Origin: Pachyseris speciosa
Lineage: Eukaryota > Cnidaria > Anthozoa > Scleractinia > Pachyseridae
Reading direction: 5' to 3'
Length of the DNA: 64,000 nucleotides
Assembly: GCA_016490735.1 (NCBI GenBank)
Contig: JAEMWC010000661.1
Span: 216,001-280,000 of the forward strand
The number at the start of each line of letters is the position of its first letter. The first letter of the stretch is position 1. The position numbers and the translations under genes were made by a program. Of this stretch, positions 13,154-25,100 are shown piece after piece. The notes under the pieces were generated by a model. The model did no database searches. It saw only the letters and a program-made list of their open reading frames with translations, and was not told the DNA's origin.

Positions 13154-13543
13154 CATTAGTCTGCCCAGTGTCTCCAGGTCCAAATCCCTGGCAAGGCTAC
13201 ATATTTTCTATCTCTTTCCGTTTCCATGACATAATTGAAAATGTTAGCTCGTTCGATTGACAAATTCTTACCGAATTACTAGATAAAGAATTCGCTGGAT
13301 TGCGTCTGAGGGCTTTCTTTTGTCTTCTTAGAATATAAAGAGGCCTTTTTTTGTGTTCGACCGAGATAATAACGGAATTATCACCACACAGAGAATTGTG
13401 CGCGGTAATGCGGGCACTGGGGTTAACCCAACGGAAGAAGAACTGCAGACGATGATAAACAACGTGGATTATGATGGTAAGAAGTCTAAATTCAAGGGAC
13501 TAGTTCCCAGGGATAAAAATAATAGGAGATTGAAAAGAGCATA

Positions 13544-13649
13544 ACAGAGGTTAGGAAATAATGAGTCATGAAAAAAAGACGACAATGGGTGATGGTGGTG
13601 GTGGTGATGATGATGATGATGATGATGGCGGCGGTGGTTGTGGTGGTGG

Positions 13650-13683
<34 letters not shown>

Positions 13684-13945
13684 GGGTGGTGATGATGGTG
13701 ATGGTGATAATGATGATGTTGATTGATGATGATGGTTGGTGGTGTGATGATGATGATGGTAATGGTGATGATGATGATGATGGTGTAATGGTGTGTGGTG
13801 GGTGGTCGTAGTCGCGGTGATGGTGGTGACTATGATGGTGTGGTGGATGATGATGATGATGATAATGATGGATGCTGGGTGCTGGTGATGGTGGTGGTCG
13901 TGGTGATGGTGCTGGATTGTAATGACAATGATCGCCATTACCATC
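13544..13945. repeat. (GAT/GGT)n microsatellite with the same left anchor as at 8155
   Basis: Imperfect GAT and GGT repeats begin near 13590, within intron 3 of the calmodulin-like gene. The unique sequence just before (ACAGAGGTTAGGAAATAATG then AGTCATGAAAAAAAGACGAC) matches the anchor at 8155-8205. Minus-strand His/Thr/Ile-rich frames are artefacts. Confidence 0.8.
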
Positions 13946-14822
13946 ACCATCATAGTGAGAGACGGTGAATCATGTGACACCAACGACTGACGACAAATTC
14001 ATCATCAAGCATTTTTGCCTGAAGCATAAGAAATTTCGTTTTTAGGAGGGGCCATGGAAACCTTAATTCTTAAAAATCGTTAAGCTCTTACAACAATGGC
14101 AGCAGCACAATACAATTTGTAAAAAATCATTCAAATTTGCTTGCTTGATTTACCAGGAAACGGTGTAATTGACTTCCCAGAGTTTGTTAAGTTGATGGAG
14201 GATCAGAAGAAACCTGACAAAAGAGATGATATGATATGATGCTGGCGTTCAGAATCTTCGATGCCGACAACAAAGGATACATTGAGTCAACGGAGTTGCG
14301 CTACATCATACTGAACATGGACAAAAATACCACGTGATGAACTGAATGAGCTGATAAAGATTGCAGACTTGGAAAGAGACAGAAAGATTAGTTATCAAAG
14401 GTGAATGAATTCCAATGACCCAATTATTAAAGCTTGAACCATGTTGCAGAAATGAATTTGCGCTTGCTTGTCAATTCAGATAAAAAAAGGAGAGGTGACA
14501 TTAATTTTTGTCATTTTGTATTGCGACTGTGTAGAACTGTGTGAGTCCACAACATTTTGACCACTGTAATGACAAACATCGTTGTCGATAAGAGTATAGA
14601 CAACGCTAAACCACATTCGATTTGTTAAATCGCAAGTGAATCAAACTGACCTTTATAATACGATTGCAAAACGTTTTTCTTGTGAAGCTTTGGTTGCCAT
14701 CGAAGTTGCAGTTGCTTAAAGTCCCTCCTTATAGAATGAAACCGAAGCTTTCTCCGGCCACCAAAACAGTCAAAAGGCCTCATTCTTGGGTTTTCTCTTG
14801 GGTCACCTTACAGCTCTACCAT

Positions 14823-14860
14823 GGTCTCACCTGATTGGAGACCACCCTTCAGGTGAGACA
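14823..14860. repeat. inverted repeat at the left edge of the minisatellite
   Basis: GTCTCACCTG (near 14824) and CAGGTGAGAC (14851-14860) are perfect inverse copies separated by under 20 bp. The second copy is the join motif of every minisatellite unit, so the array begins at a palindrome. Confidence 0.6.
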
Positions 14861-17800
14861 AAAGAACAAACAACACAAACAATGGACCCTAGCCCTAAAA
14901 CAACAGGGCTGCGACACTATCCCCACCACTGACAGGTGAGACAAAAGAACCAACAACAATTACAATGGACCCCAGCCCTAAAACAATAGGGCTACCACAC
15001 TATCCCCACCACTGGCAGCTGAGACAAAAGAACCAACAACACAAACAATGGACCCTAGCCCTAAAACAATAGGGCTGCCACACTGTCCCAACCACTGGCA
15101 GGTGAGACAAAAGAACAAACAACACAAACAATGGACCCCAGCCCTAAAACAATAAGGCTGCCACACTATCCCCACCACTAGCAGGTGAGACAAAAGAACC
15201 AACAACAATTACAATGGACCCCAGCCCTAAAACAACAGGGCTGCAACACTATCCCCGCCACTGGCAGGTGAGACAAAAGAACCAACAACACAAACAATGG
15301 ACCCCAGCCCTAAAACAACAGGGCTGCGACACTATCCCCACCACTGGCAGGTGAGACAGAACAAACAACAATTACAATGGACCCCAGCCCTAAAACAATA
15401 GGGCTGCCACACTATCCCCACCACTGGCAGGTGAGACAAAAGAACAAACAACACAAACAATGGACCCCAGCCCTAAAACAATAGGGCTGCAACACTATCC
15501 CCGCCACTGGCAGGTGAGACAAAAGAACCAACAACACAAACAATGGACCCCAGCCCTAAAACAACAGGGCTGCCACACTATCCCCACCACTGGCAGGTGA
15601 GACAAAAGAACAAACAACACAAACAATGGACCCCAGCCCTAAAACAACAGGGCTGCCACACTATCCCCACCACTGGCAGGTGAGACAAAAGAACCAACAA
15701 CACAAACAATGGACCCCAGCCCTAAAACAACAGGGCTGCCACACTATCCCCACCACTGGCAGGTGAGACAAAAGAACCAACAACACAAACAATGGACCCC
15801 AGCCCTAAAACAACAGGGCTGCGACACTATCCCCACCACTGGCAGGTGAGACAAAAGAACCAACAACACAAACAATGGACCCCAGCCCTAAAACAATAGG
15901 GCTGCCACACTATCCCCACCACTGGCAGGTGAGACAAAAGAACCAACAACACAAACAATGGACCCCAGCCCTAAAACAACAGGGCTGCGACACTATCCCC
16001 ACCACTGACAGGTGAGACAAAAGAACCAACAACAATTGCAATGGACCCCAGCCCTAAAACAATAGGGCTGCCACACTATCCCACCACTGACAGGTGAGAC
16101 AAAAGAACAAACAACACAAATAATGGACCCTAGCCCTAAAACAACAGGGCTGCCACACTATCCCCGCCACTGGCATGTGAGATAGAACAAACAACACAAA
16201 CAATGGACCCCAGCCCTAAAACAACAGGGCTGCGACACTATCCCCACCACTGGCAGGTGAGACAAAAGAACCAACAACACAAACAATGGACCCCAGCCCT
16301 AAAACAATAAGGCTGCGACACTATCCCCACCACTGGCAGATGAGACAAAAGAACAAACAACACAAACAATGGACCCCAGCCCTAAAACAATAAGGCTGCG
16401 ACACTATCCCCACCACTAGCAGGTGACACAAAAGAACAAACAACACAAACAATGGACCCCAGCCCTAAAACAATAGGGCTGCCACACTATCCCCACCACT
16501 GGCAGGTGAGACAAAAGAACCAACAACACAAACAATGGACCCCAGCCCTAAAACAACAGGGCTGCCACACTATCCCCACCACTGGCAGGTGAGACAAAAG
16601 AACAAACAACACAAATAATGGACCCCAGCCCTAAAACAATAGGGCTGCCACACTATCCCCACCACTGGCAGGTGAGACAAAAGAACCAACAACACAAACA
16701 ATGGACCCCAGCCCTAAAACAACAGGGCTGCGACACTATCCCCACCACTGGCAGGTGAGACAAAAGAACAAACAACACAAATAATGGACCCCAGCCCTAA
16801 AACAATAGGGTTGCCACACTATCCCCACCACTGGCAGGTGAGACAAAAGAACAAACAACACAAACAATGGACCCCAGCCCTAAAACAACAGGGCTGCGAC
16901 ACTATCCCCACCACTGGCAGGTGAGACAAAAGAACAAACAACACAAACAATGGACCCCAGCCCTAAAACAACAGGGCTGCGACACTATCCCCACCACTGA
17001 CAGGTGAGACAAAAGAACCAACAACAATTACAATGGACCCCAGCCCTAAAACAATAGGGCTGCGACACTATCCCCACCACTGGCAGCTGAGACAAAAGAA
17101 CCAACAACACAAACAATGGACCCCAGCCCTAAAACAATAGGGCTGCCACACTATCCCCACCACTGGCAGCTGAGACAAAAGAACCAACAACACAAACAAT
17201 GGACCCCAGCCCTAAAACAACAGGGCTGCCACACTGTCCCCACCACTAGCAGGTGAGACAAAAGAACAAACAACACAAACAATGGACCCCAGCCCTAAAA
17301 CAATAGGGCTGCCACACTATCCCCACCACTGGCAGCTGAGACAAAAGAACAAACAACACAAACAATGGACCCCAGCCCTAAAACAATAGGGCTGCCACAC
17401 TGTCCCAACCACTGGCAGGTGAGACAAAAGAAAACAACACAAACAATGGACCCCAGCCCTAAAACAATAAGGCTGCCACACTATCCCCACCACTAGCAGG
17501 TGAGACAAAAGAACAACAACAACAATTACAATGGACCCCAGCCCTAAAACAACAGGGCTGCAACACTATCCCCGCCACTGCAGGTGAGAAAAAAGAACCA
17601 ACAACACAAACAATGGACCCCAGCCCTAAAACAACAGGGCTGCGACACTATCCCCACCACTGGCAGGTGAGACAGAACAAACAACAATTACAATGGACCC
17701 CAGCCCTAAAACAATAGGGCTGCCACACTATCCCCACCACTGGCAGGTGAGACAAAAGAACAAACAACACAAACAATGGACCCCAGCCCTAAAACAATAG

Positions 17801-20549
17801 GGCTGCAACACTGTCCCCACCACTGGCAGGTGAGACAAAAGAACCAACAACACAAACAATGGACCCCAGCCCTAAAACAACAGGGCTGCCACACTATCCC
17901 CACCACTGGCAGGTGAGACAAAAAAAACCAACAACACAAACAATGGACCCTAGCCCTAAAACAATAGGGCTGCCACACTATCCCCACCACTGGCAGGTGA
18001 GACAAAAGAACCAACAACACAAACAATGGACCCCAGCCCTAAAACAACAGGGCTGCCGACACTATCCCCACCACTGCAGGTGAGACAAAAGAACCAACAA
18101 CAATTGCAATGGACCCCAGCCCTAAAACAATAGGGCTGCCACACTATCCCCACCACTGACAGGTGAGACAAAAGAACAAACAACACAAATAATGGACCCA
18201 GCCCTAAAACAACAGGGCTGCCACACTATCCCCCACTGCATGTGAGATAGAACAAACAACACAAACAATGGACCCAGCCCTAAAACAACAGGGCTGCGAC
18301 ACTATCCCCACCACTGGCAGGTGAGACAAAAGAACAAACAACACAAACAATGGACCCCAGCCCTAAAACAATAGGCTGCGACACTATCCCCACCACTGGC
18401 AGATGAGACAAAAGAACAAACAACACAAACAATGGACCCCAGCCCTAAAACAATAAGGCTGCGACACTATCCCCACCACTAGCAGGTGAGACAAAAGAAC
18501 AAACAACACAAAGAATGGACCCCAGCCCTAAAACAATAGGGCTGCCACACTATCCCCACCACTGGCAGGTGAGACAAAAGAACCAACAACACAAACAATG
18601 GACCCCAGCCCTAAAACAATAGGGCTGCGACACTATCCCCACCACTGGCAGGTGAGACAAAAGAACAAACAACACAAACAATGGACCCCAGCCCTAAAAC
18701 AATAGGGCTGCCACACTATCCCCACCACTGGCAGGTGAGACAAAAGAACAAACAACACAAACAATGGACCCCAGCCCTAAAACAACAGGGCTGCGACACT
18801 ATCCCCACCACTGGCAGGTGAGACAAAAGAACAAACAACACAAACAATGGACCCCAGCCCTAAAACAATAGGGCTGCCACACTATCCCCACCACTGGCAG
18901 GTGAGACAAAAAGAACAAACAACACAAACAATGTACCCCAGCCCTAAAACAATAGGGCTGCCACACTATCCCCACCACTGGCAGGTGAGACAAAAAGAAA
19001 CAAACAACACAAACAATGACCCCAGCCCTAAAAACAATAGGGCTGCGACACTATCCCACCACTGGCAGGTGAACAAAAGAACAAACAACACAAACAATGG
19101 ACCCCAGCCCTAAAACAATAGGGCTGCCGACACTATCCCCACCACTGGCAGGTGAGACAAAAGAACAAACACAAACAATGGACCCCAGCCCTAAAACAAT
19201 AGGGCTGCGACACTATCCCCACCACTGGCAGGTGAGACAAAAGAACAAACAACACAAACAATGGACCCCAGCCCTAAAACAACAGGGCTGCGATACTATC
19301 CCCACCACTGGCAGGTGAGACAAAAGAACAAACAACACAAACAATGGACCCCAGCCTAAAACAATAGGGCTGCGACACTATCCCCACCACTGGCAGGTGA
19401 GACAAAAGAACAAACAACACAAACAATGGACCCAGCCCTAAAACAATAGGGCTGCCACACTATCCCCACCACTGGCAGGTGAGACAAAAGAACAAACAAC
19501 ACAAACAATGGACCCCAGCCCTAAAACAATAGGGCTGCGACACTATCCCCACCACTGGCAGGTGAGACAAAAGAACAAAACAAAACAATGTACCCCAGCC
19601 CTAAAACAATAGGGCTGCCACACTATCCCCACCACTGGCAGGTGAGACAAAAGAACAAACAACACAAACAATGTACCCCAGCCCTAAAACAATAGGGCTG
19701 CCACACTATCCCCACACTGGCAGGTGAGACAAAAGAACAAACAAACAAACAATGTACCCCAGCCCTAAAACAATAGGGCTGCCACACTATCCCCACCACT
19801 GGCAGGTGAGACAAAAGAACAAACAACACAAACAATGGACCCCAGCCCTAAAACAATAGGGCTGCCACACTATCCCCACCACTGGCAGGTGAGACAAAAG
19901 AACAAACAACACAAACAATGGACCCCAGCCCCTAAAACAACAGGGCTGCGACACTATCCCCACCACTGGCAGGTGAGACAAAAGAACAAACAACACAAAC
20001 AATGGACCCCAGCCCTAAAACAATAGGGCTGCCACACTATCCCCATCCACTGGCAGGTGAGACAAAAGAACAAACAACACAAACAATGGACCCCAGCCCT
20101 AAAACAACAGGGCTGCGACACTATCCCCACCACTGGCAGGTGAGACAAAAGAACAAACAACACAAACAATGGACCCCAGCCCTAAAACAATAGGGCTGCG
20201 ACACTATCCCCACCACTGGCAGGTGAGACAAAAGAACAAACAACACAAACAATGTACCCCAGCCCTAAAACAATAGGGCTGCGACACTATCCCCACCACT
20301 GGCAGGTGAGACAAAAGAACAAACAACACAAACAATGGACCCCAGCCCTAAAACAATAGGGCTGCCACACTATCCCCACCACTGGCAGGTGAGACAAAAG
20401 AACAAAACAACACAAACAATGGACCCCAGCCCTAAAAACAATAGGGCTGCCGACACTATCCCCACCACGGCAGGTGAGACAAAAGAACAAACACAAACAA
20501 TGGACCCTAGCCCTAAAACAATAGGGCTGCGACACTGTCCCCGCCACTG
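14851..20549. repeat. 83-bp minisatellite, ~68 tandem units
   Basis: The unit is about 83 bp, running from GTGAGACAAAAGAAC through CAATGGACCCCAGCCC and TATCCCCACCACTGGCAG. Each unit contains a short inverted repeat, AGCCCT then 8 nt then AGGGCT. Most unit joins read CAG|GTGAGAC. Variant units (AACAACAGGGCTGCGAC, AACAATAGGGCTGCCAC, CAACAATTACAATGG, CAATTGCAATGG, GTGAGATAGAAC) recur in the same order about 2.07-2.32 kb apart, showing block duplication. The array lies in the last intron of the calmodulin-like gene. Because 83 is not a multiple of 3, the long open frames rotate through all frames and are not coding. Confidence 0.95.
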
Positions 20550-21149
20550 AAATTTGGAGCTTATAGGAGCTGCGAGGCTACCGTTTCTCTTATCACTTAG
20601 TTAATTTTTGGCGCGAATTTTGAAGTTAAAGACTCCCATTCGAGCCTGTGCGCCACCCAATTTCAGGCCCTGTACTCTATGATCGGGATGTCCTCAGATA
20701 GAAGAGAAAGTCCAGAGACCACAGCCACTTTCACTCACGTCCGTGAGATGGCTCATGCGCATTATTATCCGGCCAAAGTATCGAACTTCTTAAAGGAATG
20801 AAACAAATATCGCTATAAATGTTGCAGAATTAAATCATCGCTAATGTTATGCTATAGAATACTGCGTAAGAAGTGCCTTAAAGTAGTTATAATTTCCCAA
20901 GAAATGTTGGCATGTTGAATACAAAACCGACAACTAATATCAAATTCATATTCCACTTTCCCTGCGCCATTTTATATCGTATTTCGTTAGCAGGTTCAAG
21001 GCGAGGCAAAGCCTCTCATTTTCGCAAGAACAAATGAGGTGGACTAGAGACTTATGGTGGTCCCTTATCGTATTTCCTTTCCTTATTTCCTTCGTAATTG
21101 AGCCTGGGGTAAGCTTACATTTCTCATATAGTCGCGTTTCTCCTTTCAG
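20550..21149. other. rest of last intron of the calmodulin-like gene
   Basis: Unique sequence between the end of the minisatellite and the last exon. A pyrimidine-rich acceptor (CGTTTCTCCTTTCAG) closes it at 21149. No other feature seen. Confidence 0.5.
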
Positions 21150-21459
21150 AATTCCTTGATCTCGTGGAGAACCACAGCGGGATTTTTCACCTTAACAAAT
21201 TTCCAAGATATTCTGGGTGTTTGAAAGACTAACAATGCATGAGCAATGGCAGGCAAGTGGGCATGAAACCATGATCACACGCAGAAGGAAACAGGCCAAA
21301 AGGACCCTGCAAAACAGCTGGTTCTTTTTTCGAAGCAGTCCCGACCTTGCGCGGCGAGCGTCTTGTAGGTTATAAGGGACATTCCAGTGATACATATTTG
21401 CAGTATATTAAAGTTTCGCTAAAAAGTGTTAATTACATACGAGAAAAAAAGGAAAATTC

Positions 21460-21826
21460 AGGGCGCTTTCCATTGAACAAAAATCACCGGTACAAATTTT
21501 CGGAATTCTCGCTGGTGGAATGGAACGCGTCCGACGACGTCCCAGAATTTGAGGTCACGCGCATTGACATGCTGGATGTGCTTCGTCAGCTTTTTGGTTT
21601 TTCCGCTTGTCCACGTGAGCTCACGCTCGGTAGATTGTTGTTGTTGTTGTTGTTGGTAGGGAGACTAGAACTGACATCTATCACAAATGGAACACGAAAA
21701 TTTCATCAAAGAGGGTGCACTCAAAACGTATTCCTAAATTTCCGAAAACTTTTCTCGGAACTTTGCCCGTTACATTTAATTTCGGACTAGAAATCTCGAA
21801 AATTTTGGCTGAATGGAAAGCGCCCT
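21460..21826. mobile_element. MITE with AGGGCGCTTTCCATT ends
   Basis: The left end AGGGCGCTTTCCATT and right end AATGGAAAGCGCCCT are inverse copies about 367 bp apart. Similarity continues inward less perfectly (AAAATTTTCG-type motifs). A short (TTG)n run sits at about 21634-21655. The element lies between the two convergent calmodulin-like genes. Confidence 0.65.
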
Positions 21827-22109
21827 CAGTCATTCTAACAGAAATGATGTTACTAAAGAAACACTGCTGCTAACAAATTACGAAGAGTAATACCGAAGAC
21901 AAGAGAACCCTTGATCGCGTTTCTTTGCATGGAACAACTTGCACTTGAGCATCTTAAGCCCAAAACCGAGTGACCACTTTAACCAATCAAAGCAAAGGCG
22001 AAAAAAAACAGAATAAACCAAGAGATCAGAAACAAATATACGTTAATTCACGGGTGGAAAACGCGCGTCAGCAGGTGCAGATCTTGATTGGTTTTGTATG
22101 GATGTCAGA

Positions 22110-25100
22110 TTAGCCAAGAAAGAAGGCGAATTCTATAACGTAAAAGACCATCAATACAGACCGGAGTAAAGCAAAACCAAACCAAAGCAAAACGCACATT
22201 TACTTTCGAAACGCAATTAAACCACTTTGTTATGTTATTGATATGTCAGTTGTTTTCAGCTTGGCCTTAGGTTGAAGCAGATAAAATAGAATTACGAAAT
22301 AAAAGCAAACATTAAAAACTCCCAACTGTTAGAGTATTATTTACACAACGACCAGATAACTCAATTTGTCTTAACGGATGTCAACAATACATAATTTCTA
22401 AAAATATATATTTTATAGATAACTTTCATTGATTTTTAATTTTGGCTTTGACTCTGAAGTTCCTTCTAACAAAGAACTCCTGCTGTTGAGCAAGCTTCTC
22501 CTGTCGCCATGGTAAAAACGACCTCTTTTTCTGCTGAAGATAAGTGGTACAAGGAGAGAGGAGAACTCTGGGAAAGAAAAATAAAGCAATAGTTACAGTT
22601 GGTCCGCTCAGTAGGTCTTCATTGAAAGACGGGTTCTTATCTAGCCTCCGAGTTCAAACTTTAGAGCACTATCGTAGTTTCGTTTTCCAAAATACTGGTA
22701 TCGAGAAACAGTTCGACATCGAAAAATGCACAACATTATTATAAGCAAAACCCCAGGAAAATACTTCTCAAGTGGCTTTCATTCAAGTTGATCCTGCCGA
22801 AACTCCATTTAGAATCACAACATAACAAAACCCACTATAAGAAGTTAAAGTTGAAAAGCTCTTTTTTCAATTAATGGTCAGACTTTGTGGCAGAGTTGAG
22901 GTGAGGCCAATCAATATGCTGCTAAGGATAAAGAGACCTTTGACCCTAACAGAGGAAACTGAATCATCTAACATTGGACTAACAGAGGTTCGAGGTTTAT
23001 TTCTGTGTTCAGGTGATGTTCCTACCTTCCATTCCGATCTTTCTATTACCAGTGATTTCCGCTTTCTGCAATATTTCCTCTATCTCCTCATCAGGAACAT
23101 CAGTTAAACTCTGCAAAGATCTTATAATGGTTTCACCATCAATATAGCCATTATCCTCCGGATCAAACACACCAAATATCATAAACAGATTTTCATCCTC
23201 CTGTATGCTGTTTTGTTCCTCAATTATATTGACAAATTCCTCAAAATTAATTGTGCCGTCACCTATAGAAAAAATAAAAATAGTTTTATTTGCTTTCTTT
23301 CTTTACTTTATTTCTGTATCCTAGAAATATACCACACCCTATCAGAAGCATAACTTCGTATTGGTTAACTTCAGTTGCATGTGATTACGGTGAATCAGGC
23401 TGTTCATTGTCATTCTAAATTCTGAGAGATCGAGATTTTCGTGTGGGTTCTAGTTTTTTAGATTCAGTGAGGCCTTATTTAACTGAGGTCATTAGCAACA
23501 CGCAAAACGTACTGTAACAATAATTATTATGTCTTTCACTTAGTACGCGCGCTGTGATTGGTCAATTTTGCACACCGTATTCTACAGTACGACCCGCTTG
23601 ACTTCAACTAGTTTTCTTTCCCACGCCGGATTAACCTCATAGATTTAATAATTATCTTACTAACCTCGTTTTCTCTGTCCGTACTGTAAGTTACGAATCC
23701 TCGTTTTTTCCAATTAATTTATGGCCCGCGCGCTTCACGCTTGGGCCATAAATCAAAGGGAAAATTTCGGTCCGTAACTTACAGTACTGACCTCGAACTC
23801 GGTTAGTAAGAGGTATGAATATTCGTGTATACCATGCTATAGAAAATGCAGCCACTCAGAACGCAGGAAAGCCGTTCTATATTCGTCGACCTCTCACCGA
23901 ACTTTTCAGTCACCCACTAGTCTTACGTCACATTGATTGCATGAGCCTGTGTATTCTCTATTCGCCACTTCCACATATCCCATAATACACTTTGTTTGCT
24001 CCCCAAAATTTGGCATAAACATTGTTTTCGATTACTCTTGGGACGATTGTAAGTCCCGACAGAAACTGAATACAAAGGCTCGTGTATAGGGCAAGGAAAT
24101 TGCCGACTCAAAAAACAACGAGGACACTGGTACTAGTGAAGAATTGTGGGATCCTTTGGGTAGACGGAAGATGACAAACATGTCGCATTGCTACAGGCCT
24201 TGAAAACGCCGAAAAATGAAATGTTTGCCATCTGTCGTCCACCCAAAGGGTCCCACAATCCTTCACTAGTACCACTATCTTCCCATAGTATATCTAGTAG
24301 TTTTACGAACCCGAAAAGTGACAACTTCATTCTATCACGATCCAAAATCTCCTAACGGTACGAGTCGTGCTAGTCTTATTAGCAGCCTTTGCGTGGACTC
24401 AGGTAGAGAGTTAACTCCGATAGCTATACAGGTTACCGATCTATTATTACTGACCCTATTCATATGCGCATGCCTTACCGTCAAAATCTTTGGCATTCAC
24501 TAATTGTTGTACTTGCTGGTCAGTGGGATTTGATCCAAGCATGCGCATTGCGTGCTTCAGTTCTCTCGTTGATAACGTTCCATTTGCGTTCAAATCGAAG
24601 CATTTGAAGGCATCGCGATACTCTAAGAGAAAAACGCAATCGCAAAGATAGTAATTATAGTTAGTCTTGAGATTAAGGATAAGAAAAGCAATGTAAAGAG
24701 TTTACTATTGTGATGCAGTTATCAGAATAAAAACAACTTCAGAATAAACAATAGAGCAGAGTTAACAATACCGCAGGATATTAAATCCAAAATGAAAACA
24801 AAATGATATTCACAAAATAGAAAAAAAAAATACGAAAGCTGTCAGAGTTTAAATTACCTCCAATTTGCTCCCGGGTCAAAGTGTCCTAAAATTCAAGAAA
24901 GATGACACAGTTAACATATAATTCCGAACTCAATATCTGACTTTTTGTCAGTTTATCAGGAAGCCATATTCACATTCAGGCTCTGTCTAGGCTGCAACAA
25001 TGTGGAGTATAAGACGATGACCACACCCAGTTGCGTAAATGTGTCTCATCAAACTGGACTGGTGACAAGGCTTAGCGCAAACTCTGAATTAATTAGGTTT

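Larger units (their letters stand above)
10736..21232 (+). pseudogene. calmodulin-like EF-hand gene, frame-disrupted
   Basis: Five exons follow the classic calmodulin plan: an ATG-only coding exon (10736-10738, ATG|GTGAGT), 12798-12825 (ENLSDEQIE), 13332-13476, 14157-14400 and 21150-21232. EF1 is DRDNNGIITTQR (last acidic residue lost). EF2 (DYDGNGVIDFPE) and EF3 (DADNKGYIESTE) are intact. EF4 (DLERDRKISYQ) is degenerate. Frame breaks: exon 3 is 145 nt instead of 144, with a run of seven T where six keep the frame (~13346). Exon 4 has an ATGAT duplication giving a stop at 14237, and another +1 near 14330. The exon 4-5 junction also needs a one-base change. So this is a pseudogene, or an intact gene in a poorly polished assembly. 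The intron before exon 5 holds the 5.7 kb minisatellite. The paralogue at 22110-27559 has the same exon phases, which supports the model. The ATG exon and last exon are the least certain. Confidence 0.65.

Noticed and set aside
14978..20547. Long open frames repeating motifs such as VVGIVWQPYCFRAGVHCLCC on the minus strand, and PSPKTIGLPHYPHHWQ on the plus strand
   Set aside because: They are translations of the 83-bp minisatellite on both strands; the period is not a multiple of three and frames break at each indel.
14851..20549. CRISPR array
   Set aside because: The whole 83-bp unit is conserved with no unique spacers, and the DNA is animal nuclear.
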